From the NCBI GenBank assembly GCA_902800185.1, contig CADCDK010000024.1, forward strand, positions 1-34,058: 34,058 bases of DNA. Reading direction: 5' to 3'. Position numbers and translations under genes: made by a program. The notes beneath the pieces are model-generated. The model was not told where the DNA came from. It was given only the letters and a program-made list of their open reading frames with translations, and ran no database searches. Origin of the DNA: an uncultured Prevotellaceae bacterium (GTDB lineage Bacteria > Bacteroidota > Bacteroidia > Bacteroidales > Bacteroidaceae). Below, piece by piece: positions 1 through 7,657 of this stretch (position 1 is its first letter; each line of letters begins with the position of its first letter).

Positions 1-225
1 ATCTTTTGAATAATCCACATAGGTATGGACTTCCGACGGATGTTTTACCATAGCATTGATGATGTAGTCATAATGGAAATAGTAGTAATCTCCGTAGCAT
101 GACTTTTGTAGCCATATTTTTTCGTTAATTTCTTTTCCATAATAAGTCCACGAGAGCCCCCTCTTTTTGAATCCTAAAGGTGCAAGCACGCTATGTATAA
201 TAAGTCCTAATTCTTTCTTGTCCAT
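1..225 (-). CDS. DUF4304-like protein, N-terminal part (runs off the window)
   Basis: Minus-strand open frame of 75 codons without a stop, beginning at an ATG (complement of 223-225) and continuing past the left edge, so only the N-terminus is visible. It starts MDKKELGLIIHSVLAPLGFKK and continues with a Trp/Tyr-rich stretch containing the short motif WLQKS. A GF-K-K segment followed by an aromatic patch and an LQKS motif is typical of DUF4304 proteins, a family of unknown function often found among accessory genes. It lies divergent to hipBA. The family assignment rests on motif recall, not an alignment, so it is tentative; the reading frame itself is convincing. Confidence 0.55.
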   Translation of the reverse strand, partial: MDKKELGLIIHSVLAPLGFKKRGLSWTYYGKEINEKIWLQKSCYGDYYYFHYDYIINAMVKHPSEVHTYVDYSKD

Positions 226-312
226 ATACTACTATTTTGCATGAGTTCAACGAATTTACGTTATTTATCTATAGCCTGCTACAAAGATACACAAACAAAT
301 GCAATTTTTCGG

Positions 313-340
313 AAAAATGTTTGTTATATTAAACATTTTT
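313..340. promoter_or_regulatory. Inverted repeat in the hipBA promoter, probable HipB operator
   Basis: Perfect inverted repeat with 10-base arms, AAAAATGTTT (313-322) and AAACATTTTT (331-340), separated by 8 bases. It overlaps the -33 element of the promoter. HipB-type antitoxins are known to repress their own operon by binding inverted repeats; this is the only good candidate site here. Assignment to HipB is inference. Confidence 0.5.
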
Positions 341-351
341 TGCTTATTTTG
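320..351 (+). promoter_or_regulatory. Bacteroidetes-type promoter for hipBA
   Basis: TTTG at 320-323, a 20-base spacer and TTATTTTG at 344-351 (one mismatch to TAnnTTTG). Transcription would start about 10-15 bases before the ATG at 371. Confidence 0.55.
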
Positions 352-370
352 CACCCAATAAAATACAATC

Positions 371-682
371 ATGGGGAAGAATACGTTTGGTAAGATAATG
401 CCAAGGGCATTAATGCAGCAGCTGCAACTCATGGGAGAACAGATCATGCTGGCACGTAAGCGCAGGCATCTTTCTATGCAGGACATAGCAGACAGGGCAA
501 CGGTGACACGACTGACTGTCTCTAAGGTGGAACATGGCGACCCTACGGTTTCCATGGGTATCTATGCACGCGTACTCTTTGCGCTGAATCTTGAAAAGGA
601 CATCTCGTTGCTCGCCGCAGACGACGCTCTCGGCCGTCAGCTTCAGGATGCAGAATTATTGAAGAGTCGGATGGAGCAGTGA
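371..682 (+). CDS. hipB: HipB-like XRE/Cro helix-turn-helix antitoxin
   Basis: A 103-residue protein with a helix-turn-helix of the XRE/Cro type at about residues 20-75: a LARKRRHLSMQDIADRA helix pair, then VTRLTVSKVEHG as recognition helix and turn. In HipBA systems this protein binds and neutralises the HipA kinase and represses the operon. It lies 54 bases upstream of hipA on the same strand. The promoter and a perfect inverted repeat lie just upstream, consistent with autoregulation. The short N-terminal extension and the C-terminal tail after the helix-turn-helix are normal for the family. Confident call by fold and neighbour; the exact target sequence is inferred. Confidence 0.85.
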   Translation: MGKNTFGKIMPRALMQQLQLMGEQIMLARKRRHLSMQDIADRATVTRLTVSKVEHGDPTVSMGIYARVLFALNLEKDISLLAADDALGRQLQDAELLKSRMEQ

Positions 683-736
683 GAACCATGAGACTCGCTT
701 CAATGGCCGGGGCTTAAAAAACGAAGACAAAGTCAA

Positions 737-1987
737 ATGAAAAGGATTACGGTTTATGCAGATTTCGATTTCCTTTCATCAACGGAGGAGATTGGCACCT
801 TGGGTTACGAACATGTCCGTGGCAAGAACCACTTTGTCTTTGAGTATTCACATGAATGGCTGAAACAGCATGGCGGTATCGTGTTGAGTGGCGACTTGAT
901 GAATGTCCCTTCATTGCAACATCCCCGTGGCACAGATAGTGTGTTTGGGTTTGTCAAGGATTCATTTCCTGACCGTTGGGGACGGTTGTTGCTTGACCGC
1001 AGAGAACGTCTGAAGGCGCAGGCGGAAGGAAGACCGGTGCGTATGCTCACCAACTATGACTATCTCATCGGCATAGAGGACTTCACACGTATGGGTGGCA
1101 TACGCTACAAAGAGGAAGAAGGCGAAAACTATATCAATACGAGTGCAAAATACCTTGTCCCTCCTATAGAGAGTCTTCGCGCCCTGTGCGATGCTTGTCA
1201 TGAGATTGAGATAGCGGAAGAACGCCACGAGTTGCCAGAGCAACGCTGGCTCGACCAGTTGATAGATCCTGGAACATCGCTCGGTGGTGCCCGCCCTAAG
1301 GCTAATGTGGTTGATTCCGACGGAAAACTATATGTAGCAAAGTTCCCATCAAAAAAAGATATGGAGAATACGGAGCTTATTGAGCACTTCTCGCATCAGC
1401 TTGCGGCCAGGGCTGGCATCAACGTGGCAAAGACACGAACCATCAAGATTTCAAAAGACCGCGATCTGCTGCTCTCTGAACGTTTCGACAGGACAACAGA
1501 AGGCCGTCGCATTCATTTTGCTTCTGCTATGTCGCTACTTGGCTTAGATGATGGTGACGGCAGTAGTACTGGTAATGGCTATCTGGACATCGTAGATTTC
1601 ATCCTTCAAGGATGTGTGGATGCAGGGCGGAATCTCAGGGAACTCTACCGCAGAGTGGCATTCAATGTGATGTTTGGCAATACAGATGACCACTTCCGTA
1701 ATCATGGTTTCCTGCTTACCCCGAAAGGTTGGACGCTTTCGCCTGCATACGACATCAATCCAGGAACAAAGATGCACCAGTGTCTGCTCATCGACCAATA
1801 CACAGAAGAGTCGGATGTCAACACTCTACTTCATGCATGCAACAGCTACATGCTTGAACAACAGGAAGCAACAGAAATCATAGAGGAGGTACGTGCCACC
1901 ATCAAAGACTGGCGCAAAACTGCCGCAGAACTTCAGATTTCCTACAAGATACTTGAGCCCTATTGTCAACGATGGGATAATCTATAG
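737..1987 (+). CDS. hipA: HipA-family serine/threonine kinase toxin
   Basis: A 416-residue HipA-type kinase. The N-terminal subdomain carries the family motif VKDSFPDRWGR near residue 80. The kinase core then shows a Gly-rich loop GTSLGGARPKA (179-189), an ATP-binding lysine in VAKFPS (K202), LLLSERFDR (245-252), the catalytic loop GNTDDHFRNHGF (314-325, D317/D318) and the metal-binding DINP (D339). All catalytic elements appear intact and the length is normal, so it is probably active. Known HipA kinases phosphorylate translation targets such as glutamyl-tRNA synthetase and cause growth arrest; the target here is unknown. It is co-transcribed with hipB. Confidence 0.92.
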   Translation: MKRITVYADFDFLSSTEEIGTLGYEHVRGKNHFVFEYSHEWLKQHGGIVLSGDLMNVPSLQHPRGTDSVFGFVKDSFPDRWGRLLLDRRERLKAQAEGRPVRMLTNYDYLIGIEDFTRMGGIRYKEEEGENYINTSAKYLVPPIESLRALCDACHEIEIAEERHELPEQRWLDQLIDPGTSLGGARPKANVVDSDGKLYVAKFPSKKDMENTELIEHFSHQLAARAGINVAKTRTIKISKDRDLLLSERFDRTTEGRRIHFASAMSLLGLDDGDGSSTGNGYLDIVDFILQGCVDAGRNLRELYRRVAFNVMFGNTDDHFRNHGFLLTPKGWTLSPAYDINPGTKMHQCLLIDQYTEESDVNTLLHACNSYMLEQQEATEIIEEVRATIKDWRKTAAELQISYKILEPYCQRWDNL

Positions 1988-2052
1988 CAAAAGCTTCTGG
2001 CGCAACGGAAACGAGAAAATCAAAATTTAGATCACGAATGATTTTTTCAACA

Positions 2053-2098
2053 TAAAAATGAATGCTACATACCTAATAAATAAGCACGTAGCATTCAT
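2053..2098 (-). terminator. Rho-independent terminator of the small minus-strand unit
   Basis: Perfect 11-bp stem, ATGAATGCTAC (2058-2068) with GTAGCATTCAT (2088-2098), and a 19-base loop. In the minus direction it is followed by TTTTT (2057-2053). It starts 17 bases past the stop at 2115. On the plus strand there is no T-run, so it mainly serves the minus-strand unit, though it could also end hipA transcripts. Confidence 0.6.
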
Positions 2099-2114
2099 AT
2101 GAAATCTGTCTGTG

Positions 2115-2336
2115 CTATTTCACAGTTGCTTTAACATAGCTTTTACCAGCAGGAAACTTTTGGTCTTGATCAAACTTTGTCCCGTATTTACCTTCAGGCA
2201 TGTCACTTAATACGAAAGCAGTACATTTACGTCCAGCAACAATTTTATCAGTAGCGGCAGTATTGATAGCTGTTGCTGCAAAGATACAGCAATAAAAGCA
2301 TACACGGAAAAAATTGGGGAAGAAAAAACTAATCAA
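2115..2336 (-). CDS. Small ORF or gene remnant of unknown function
   Basis: An open frame of up to 73 codons that opens only with TTG; the sole in-frame ATG would give 28 residues, starting MPEGKYGTKFDQ. The C-terminal half is Lys/Gly-rich and looks protein-like. A promoter-like TATCTTTG lies inside the frame (complement of 2279-2286), which would place the transcript start downstream of the TTG. A convincing terminator follows the stop. The unit is therefore probably transcribed, as a short peptide gene, a small RNA or a decayed gene fragment. I recognise no family. Confidence 0.3.
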   Translation of the reverse strand: MISFFFPNFFRVCFYCCIFAATAINTAATDKIVAGRKCTAFVLSDMPEGKYGTKFDQDQKFPAGKSYVKATVK

Positions 2337-2341
2337 AAACT

Positions 2342-2383
2342 AATCTCCGGGATTTCCTTTGTTTAAAGGGCATTCCGGAGATT
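2342..2383 (-). terminator. Terminator of the PIN/lipoprotein operon
   Basis: Outer arms AATCTCCGG (2342-2350) and CCGGAGATT (2375-2383) pair perfectly. An inner stem CCTTT (2356-2360) with AAAGG (2365-2369) extends the hairpin. Downstream on the minus strand comes TTAGTTTTTG. It lies 60 bases past the stop of the lipoprotein-like gene. Confidence 0.55.
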
Positions 2384-2442
2384 CCAGCTTGAAATTAAAC
2401 GAATAGATACACAAGGAAATTTTTGGAGGTTCCAGAATAACT

Positions 2443-3006
2443 TTACAAATCTTGGAAATTCTTAATTTTGGGAAATAGCTGATCAATTGAATGATTCTCT
2501 ATATAATGGATCCTTTTTTCTAATGAGTAAGTAGAATAGTTAGAATCGTTTTCACACAAATAATATCTCAAATGTATTGATGAGATAAGTTTTCGACCAT
2601 CAATGTCCTCTTCTATTCCCGATTTTTTCAAGTCTTCTCCATGAAATATCAGTTCAAGAAATATGGAATCATTGGAGTTTATGATGCCATTTTTAAAGGT
2701 TTGTGGTTTAGAAATAAATGTTTTTATTTCTTGATTATTATAGTATGTAGCCAGGCGTGAGCAGAAATGCGCCTCCCCAACAGATCGTATAGGAATGAAT
2801 ATAGGAAAAAGTTCCTTGTTGACAAACTTAACGACTAAGGTGATTGTACGGTTTTCACATAGATTGTTTTCGTCTATACCTGTATCATAATATCCGATAA
2901 TAGAATATTCTGCAACATCTGTCACAGTATTATTTGTTTTACATTTACAATGATAGAAGATAATCATTGTGAAAACAGCAAGAAATAAAATCCTAATAAT
3001 TTTCAT
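2443..3006 (-). CDS. Lipoprotein-like hypothetical protein
   Basis: A 187-residue protein of unknown function. The N-terminus has a Lys-containing start, a hydrophobic core at about residues 5-18 and cysteines at about 20 and 22, suggesting export and perhaps lipidation, although the residues before the first Cys (FYH) are a poor lipobox. The rest is predicted soluble, rich in beta-type residues, with scattered cysteines. It follows the PIN toxin gene by 23 bases on the same strand and ends before a terminator, so it is probably the last gene of that operon. Its AT-rich base use differs from the sugar genes downstream. No family recognised. Confidence 0.6.
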   Translation of the reverse strand: MKIIRILFLAVFTMIIFYHCKCKTNNTVTDVAEYSIIGYYDTGIDENNLCENRTITLVVKFVNKELFPIFIPIRSVGEAHFCSRLATYYNNQEIKTFISKPQTFKNGIINSNDSIFLELIFHGEDLKKSGIEEDIDGRKLISSIHLRYYLCENDSNYSTYSLEKRIHYIENHSIDQLFPKIKNFQDL

Positions 3007-3029
3007 ATAATGCAGAATTGCACCATCGT

Positions 3030-3455
3030 CTAAAATGAAACAGCCCCCTTTAATGTCTCGTTAAATTCGTCAAGGGTTAGCACGGTGAGTCGCGGGAATT
3101 TTACCTGCTTAAGATTTGAGAAATGGTTGTCCTCAGTGACAATATAGTCTGCATTGGCAGTAATGGCACAGTCCACGAATTTGTCATCGTCCTTATCAAT
3201 GTCACTAAGCAGGTGGAAACGAAAATATGATTCACGATAAATTGTCTGCGGGTGACGGGCAATAGCCTCAACCACGTTGTGCGCTACCTCGGGTGACGTA
3301 TGCTCAGTGAGAATCTCCTCGTACTCTGTCAGAATCTCGTTGCTGACACATAAGCAGTAACGACCTGCCAGAAAGTCCGACCAAATCTTGTGGTAGTGGC
3401 TTTTGGAGGGAAGAGCCTGAATGAGTGCATTGGTGTCAAGGACTACGTATCGCAT
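3030..3455 (-). CDS. PIN-domain toxin, putative ribonuclease
   Basis: A 141-residue PIN-domain protein. The first acidic residue lies in VLDTNALI (D7), a second in LTEYEEIL (E44), and the C-terminal cluster DIDKDDDKFVDCAITANADYI (about 85-105) supplies D91/D95, followed by VTEDNHF (D109). This is the arrangement of the putative PIN toxins grouped in COG1569. Such toxins cleave RNA using Mg2+ held by the acidic residues. The upstream gene stops 2 bases before this start, the classic order antitoxin then toxin, and a lipoprotein-like gene follows. All acidic residues are present, so activity is plausible; the RNA target is unknown. Confidence 0.85.
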   Translation of the reverse strand: MRYVVLDTNALIQALPSKSHYHKIWSDFLAGRYCLCVSNEILTEYEEILTEHTSPEVAHNVVEAIARHPQTIYRESYFRFHLLSDIDKDDDKFVDCAITANADYIVTEDNHFSNLKQVKFPRLTVLTLDEFNETLKGAVSF

Positions 3456-3457
3456 AC

Positions 3458-3697
3458 CTAAAAGGTTTTGTACGGTGTACGCAAATGTTGACCGCGTAGC
3501 TCGTCAAGTTTCTTTTGGTCGAAGGTTCCTTCATCCCACATCTTGTCGATAGCTTGCTGTGCTCGTCCAGCAAAGAAGAGAGAGAGCGTCAGTCGCAGTG
3601 CATCAAGATCAGCTTGGGAGGTGACGTTGGCCGCTGCATTCATCAATTCTAATTGTGCTAATTCTGTGTAACTCATACTCTTGCCATTTGAATTCAT
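3458..3697 (-). CDS. Antitoxin partner of the PIN toxin
   Basis: A small acidic, helix-rich protein directly upstream of the PIN toxin gene (2 bases between them). From the ATG at 3697 it has 79 residues, starting MNSNGKSMSYTELAQLELMN. A promoter TATCTTTG ends only 3 bases before that ATG, so the message would be almost leaderless. The internal ATG at 3676 (MSYTELAQ, 72 residues) leaves about 20 bases of leader and is a serious alternative start. Longer upstream readings run through the promoter and are unlikely. Antitoxin role is inferred from position, size and composition; no DNA-binding domain is obvious. Confidence 0.7.
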   Translation of the reverse strand: MNSNGKSMSYTELAQLELMNAAANVTSQADLDALRLTLSLFFAGRAQQAIDKMWDEGTFDQKKLDELRGQHLRTPYKTF

Positions 3698-3700
3698 TTG

Positions 3701-3732
3701 CAAAGATAACGCAATTTGGGTGAAATACCAAA
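3701..3732 (-). promoter_or_regulatory. Promoter of the antitoxin-PIN operon
   Basis: On the minus strand TTTG (3732-3729), a 20-base spacer and TATCTTTG (3708-3701) match the Bacteroidetes consensus exactly. A weak inverted repeat, AAAACT (3735-3740) with AGTTTT (3752-3757), lies just upstream and could be an operator. Confidence 0.7.
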
Positions 3733-3835
3733 ATAAAACTTTCAATTTTTCAGTTTTCCCACATAATCTAAAATAAAAATATCGATTCAAACCAACATAA
3801 ACCAAAACCGTGAAAATCCATTTCTGCGAAATATT

Positions 3836-4087
3836 CTTGGGAGTTAAAGAAGTTAAGGAAGTTAACGAAGTTAAAAGCCGATACACTTCGGACGCGGTGT
3901 GAACAACAAAGAGCACACTTGTGTAACATTCTGACGCAAATCAATGACTTTTCTATACAAAAAGTCAGTACCAACCGGGTTGGTACTGACAGTTCCAAGT
4001 TTTGTCCACTTACTGGTACTGAGAATTCCACTGAGTGGTACTCCCAGTACCACGGGCAGGTAACAAGGCTACCGCTTTGTGGAATCA
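3836..4087 (+). repeat. Dispersed hairpin-rich repeat element, copy A
   Basis: About 250 bases that match, in inverted orientation, the segment 32958-33172. Shared parts in order are: a run of four 9-base GAAGTTAAA-type units (3840-3875); a segment CGATA...CTTCGGA.GCGG.GTG (about 3879-3901); then, after a diverged middle, the block from TTCCAAGTTTTGTCCACTT (about 3993) to GTGGAATC (about 4086). That block carries a perfect hairpin, GTGGTACT (4035-4042) with AGTACCAC (4046-4053). It abuts the stop codon of the PL11 gene, so its hairpins may end that transcript. No transposase is associated. Nature unknown: miniature mobile element or REP-like repeat. Confidence 0.75.
3964..3990. repeat. 27-bp near-perfect palindrome inside repeat copy A
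   Basis: Arms GTCAGTACCAACC (3964-3976) and GGTTGGTACTGAC (3978-3990) flank a single G. This part is absent from copy B, so it is specific to this copy. It could form a cruciform or a terminator-like RNA hairpin. Confidence 0.8.
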
Positions 4088-4089
4088 CA

Positions 4090-7000
4090 TCATTTCACAA
4101 TCTTTCTTCCGCCCTTGATGTAGATTCCGTGCGTCGGTTCTTGGTTGAGTCTTACGCCCTCAATACTATAGATGGGCTCCGGCGAGGAAACCTGTTGGCG
4201 TCCATCGGTCACTTCTTCAATGCCAAGGGCGACACGCAGGATGGAGTTGTACTGCGCACCCACCACGTAAGACTCACGGCCCGGCTGGTTGTTCGTGCCA
4301 TAGAGTGCATAAGCCTCGCCACCATGGATCGTTTTCTGTCCATAGGTCCGATAGAATCCGGGACCACGGTTGCCGTCACGGAACTCATATACAAACTTCA
4401 CTGCGCTGGGGTCGGTCACAACCGAGTCACAATAGAATCCCTTGGCGTAGGAAACGCTGACTGCGGCATTTGCTGTCAGCGATGTGGGGACAAACTTCGG
4501 TGAGGGGTTGGATGAGTTGAAGATGATGGCGCGGTTGGCAGGAATAATCTTTCCCGGAGCCTGCACCGTGATCTTCAGCGTATCGGCATCGTTGGTTTCA
4601 TCGCGGTTGCCTATAGACCACACTTTCACATCCTCGGGGATGATAACCGGATAGGTCGTGTAGAGCGATCCCCAGTAGCGTCCGGCATGGGTCTCTCCTG
4701 GGTCAACCTCAAAGGTCTCGGCGGTAATCGTCTTTTCCGTGCGAGGGTCATAGCTCACGTGAGGCGGCTGGTTATAGCAGCAGTTCTGACTGATGAGCTG
4801 CGCACGGTATGCATAGTCATCCATCAGGTGGGGGAAGATGTAATCGGTCTCGTAGTCGGTGGCGTTGATGACGAGCTGGTAACTGCTGCCCGACTGCTGC
4901 CACGTCACGATTTCCTCTCGCCAGTCACCAAGGAGGTCGCCCGATACGCAGGGATTCTGCTTCGAGTCGTTGTTATAGTTTCCATAGACGTAGTTACCGC
5001 CGTTCACTTGCATACGCCAGAAAGCATTGCCCGTGGGATTCCAGTATTCCAGGATGTTCTTCCCATAGAAATCATCTGCCAACGTGCCGTTCCAGTAAAC
5101 GCGGAAGCTAAGGCCAGCACCTCCGCCATGGCTCACACCTTCTGCAATCACGTTGCGGTCGGTGTCATAGAGATTCGCGTCGGCAGAGCTCTGCCAATAG
5201 GCATTCTCCGCCTCAGGGTTGAAGTGTGCCATGATGCCACGTCCCGTGTCGCTGCCAGCCGTATTGCGCCAGATGATTTTTCCTGTACGGGCATCGCGCA
5301 GGTTGGAGCCGTAGGGACTATGCTCCATCACGGCAAACAGTTCTTGTCCTGGGCGTGAGGGAATGAAGTCGCCCAGGTGTAAAGCGTCGCCATGCTCAAA
5401 GCCGGTACGGTAGAGGGTAGTACCATCAGGGTTCAGTGCTGCCGAGCCGTAGTGGATTTCCTGCTTGCCGTCACCCGTCACATCGCCCACACTAATCCAG
5501 TGATACCCTTCTCCATATGCCGAGCTGTTCATGCTCTTCACCGTGCCGTTGGCATAGGTCACCGTGCCCGATGTCTTGCCGTCACCACGATGCAGCCAGC
5601 GCAGGGTGAGATTGCTGCCGTCCCAGTCGTAGGCACCGATCTTACATCCACTGTAATAGCCGCGGGCAAAGATGGCAGAGGGATTTGCCTCCTCACCATC
5701 GAGCCATGCGATACAGGCCAAGTATCTTTCCGACCGGTTCTGCTTGCTGTCTCCCCAGAAGCCTGTCGATTCATCACCATAGGCAGTATGGTATTTGATG
5801 GTCTTCAGCTCGGCTCCGGTTGTACCATCAAACACGGTGATGTATTCGGGACCACTCACCTGCTTGCCGTTCCCGCTTTTCCATGACACGGTGGGATCGT
5901 CGCCATCCATGATGACATAGTTTCCTTCACCGTCAACCGCACCAGGGCCGGTCTTCACCATGAACTCACCAAAGCCGTCACCATCAAGGTCCCATGCCAC
6001 GAAGGGGGTGGTGTGTGCCGAGTTGAACATGCTGTTGCCCGTATGCATCATCCACAGGCGGGTGCCGTTCATCTTATAGCAGGAATAGAACGCCGGCGAC
6101 GTGGTACCGCTACTCGCGGCATCCTTCTCGTTGGAAGGTGCCCACTTCAACACGATCTCATACTCTCCGTCGCCGTCCATGTCACAGAACGATGCGTCGT
6201 TGGGCGTATAGGTTGCATTGGCCGAGGTCGGGTCTGTAGGTGCTCCGCCTTGCAGGGTGATGTACTTCACCTGCGAACCCCATGTCGCTCCGCTCACTTC
6301 GCTTTCAACCAAGGCATTGGCATCGTCATACACCTCCAGTCGGTAATAGTCGCCCTCGGCACCATTGGTATCGAGGAAGTTGGTCTTGCCCATGATGAAA
6401 TTGCCATTGTTGACCGTTTTATTCTGCGTGGCGGAGGTGCCTCGATAGAGCTTGAACTTATAGTTGCGTGAGTCTGTTTTGCGTGAACGCCAGGACACGA
6501 GGTTTCCTCCTGTCTTATGCATGGCCATCACTCCACGTTTCAAGGCCACAGGATGTCCCTTGGGCTGACGGTTGCTCACCGTGAAACCTATCGTGAATCC
6601 TAATTCACGCTCACCGTTCTTGCGAATAACCACACTGGCCGTGTTGGTTGCCTCGGAATAGTCCGTAGCCACGGAATAGCCTTCGCCCAGCGTGGGCTGC
6701 AATGTTGCGGTGAAATCCGTGGGTATGGCATATATCTTCGTTGTAAAGCGGGTGTTCTGTCCGTTCTTCAACCCTTTTACCAAGTCGTAGAGACTCACCT
6801 GCGATGCGTCATCGGCACTGGTCTTGGCCATGCAAGTAAAGTCGGACAGGTAGTGCGACACGTCGTACACCTCTTCATCGACAACACCTTCGATAACAAC
6901 GTTGCGGAAAGCCATCGACTTCGGATTGGCATTGTCAACGCCGTTGAGCTGATAGATAGAGAACACCAGCGTCAGGCCGGCCTCGTCTGCCACCATGTCG

Positions 7001-7515
7001 GCAATCTCAAACTCGTTGTGGGCATATCCAGTGCTGTTGCTGGCGGTAATTTTGTTGCGCAGGATCTCCACCGGCAGTGTCACCCTCGTTCCACCCTGTG
7101 GCCTCAGCGATGCATTGAAACCACCGCCATCCGTACCAACACGGGCGCAGTCGAAGCTCACGCGAGTCACCTTCAGCTTATGGCCGGCAGCTGGTTGAAT
7201 GCCAAAAGTGATATTGTGGCCTGCCGTCGCCGATTCCACTCGTGTGGTAGGTGTGTACGCAGCGAATGGAGGATTGTAGGTCACGGGCTGATAGCCTTCG
7301 TCCGCATTGCTGCCCGTCATGGCAGTCACCTGGGCAATCATGCTACCCTGTGCATAGCTGGTAGAAAGAAGCGACGTATAGATCTCATCCCCCGTGATAA
7401 CAGCAGACTCAAGGTGATTGATGTCACCCAGTTCCCATTTCACACTCACTTTTTGTGCGGCAACATGCAATACCGTTAGAGTCAATAACACGCATGTAGT
7501 AAATAGTTTCTTCAT
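4090..7515 (-). CDS. Rhamnogalacturonan lyase, polysaccharide lyase family 11, multidomain
   Basis: Secreted enzyme of 1141 residues that should cleave rhamnogalacturonan I by beta-elimination. Start is taken at 7515 (MKKLFTTCVLLTL signal peptide, cleavage near AAQ); a longer reading from 7548 would begin inside the promoter. The first 300 or so residues form an extra N-terminal region. The PL11 catalytic domain begins near residue 315 (VALKRGVMAMHKTGGNLVSWR) and contains the family's repeated calcium-binding motifs CDMDGDG (444-450), WDLDGDG (508-514), GDVTGDG and GDLLGDW. The C-terminus ends IYSIEGVRLNQEP...GIYIKGGRKIVK, like sorting tails of exported Bacteroidetes proteins. Usual PL11 proteins are near 600 residues, so this is an extended form. 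It has its own promoter and is not linked to a SusC/SusD pair here. Confidence 0.9.
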   Translation of the reverse strand: MKKLFTTCVLLTLTVLHVAAQKVSVKWELGDINHLESAVITGDEIYTSLLSTSYAQGSMIAQVTAMTGSNADEGYQPVTYNPPFAAYTPTTRVESATAGHNITFGIQPAAGHKLKVTRVSFDCARVGTDGGGFNASLRPQGGTRVTLPVEILRNKITASNSTGYAHNEFEIADMVADEAGLTLVFSIYQLNGVDNANPKSMAFRNVVIEGVVDEEVYDVSHYLSDFTCMAKTSADDASQVSLYDLVKGLKNGQNTRFTTKIYAIPTDFTATLQPTLGEGYSVATDYSEATNTASVVIRKNGERELGFTIGFTVSNRQPKGHPVALKRGVMAMHKTGGNLVSWRSRKTDSRNYKFKLYRGTSATQNKTVNNGNFIMGKTNFLDTNGAEGDYYRLEVYDDANALVESEVSGATWGSQVKYITLQGGAPTDPTSANATYTPNDASFCDMDGDGEYEIVLKWAPSNEKDAASSGTTSPAFYSCYKMNGTRLWMMHTGNSMFNSAHTTPFVAWDLDGDGFGEFMVKTGPGAVDGEGNYVIMDGDDPTVSWKSGNGKQVSGPEYITVFDGTTGAELKTIKYHTAYGDESTGFWGDSKQNRSERYLACIAWLDGEEANPSAIFARGYYSGCKIGAYDWDGSNLTLRWLHRGDGKTSGTVTYANGTVKSMNSSAYGEGYHWISVGDVTGDGKQEIHYGSAALNPDGTTLYRTGFEHGDALHLGDFIPSRPGQELFAVMEHSPYGSNLRDARTGKIIWRNTAGSDTGRGIMAHFNPEAENAYWQSSADANLYDTDRNVIAEGVSHGGGAGLSFRVYWNGTLADDFYGKNILEYWNPTGNAFWRMQVNGGNYVYGNYNNDSKQNPCVSGDLLGDWREEIVTWQQSGSSYQLVINATDYETDYIFPHLMDDYAYRAQLISQNCCYNQPPHVSYDPRTEKTITAETFEVDPGETHAGRYWGSLYTTYPVIIPEDVKVWSIGNRDETNDADTLKITVQAPGKIIPANRAIIFNSSNPSPKFVPTSLTANAAVSVSYAKGFYCDSVVTDPSAVKFVYEFRDGNRGPGFYRTYGQKTIHGGEAYALYGTNNQPGRESYVVGAQYNSILRVALGIEEVTDGRQQVSSPEPIYSIEGVRLNQEPTHGIYIKGGRKIVK

Positions 7516-7545
7516 TTTGTGTAGTTTGAATTTCTTATTTCCGTG

Positions 7546-7553
7546 CAAAGGTA
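7546..7553 (-). promoter_or_regulatory. -7 element of the PL11 gene promoter
   Basis: TACCTTTG on the minus strand (7553-7546), 30 bases before the chosen ATG at 7515. No clear TTTG lies at the -33 position, so the promoter may need help from a regulator. Confidence 0.5.
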
Positions 7554-7616
7554 CGAAAGTTTTTCTGAGATTTATCTTTTTGTCCCCAAATATTGCCGTT
7601 ATTAAGAAATAATACC

Positions 7617-7624
7617 TATCTTTG
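7617..7624 (+). promoter_or_regulatory. -7 element of the promoter for the secreted 346-residue protein
   Basis: TATCTTTG, with ATTG 21 bases upstream as a one-mismatch -33 element. It lies 33 bases before the ATG at 7658. Confidence 0.55.
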
Positions 7625-7657
7625 CAAAAACAATATTATCAACCAATAACAAAAAAC

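Noticed and set aside
3840-3875. Possible CRISPR array
   Set aside because: Units are 9 bases, directly tandem without spacers, and no cas genes are present.
3836-4087. Insertion sequence
   Set aside because: No transposase in or near either copy; too short for an autonomous element.
3919-4503. A 194-codon plus-strand frame starting in the repeat
   Set aside because: Its first part translates the repeat hairpins and the rest is antisense to PL11.
4687-7479. Long plus-strand open frames opposite the PL11 gene
   Set aside because: They are antisense shadows: they lack promoters and family motifs, while the minus strand encodes a complete lyase.
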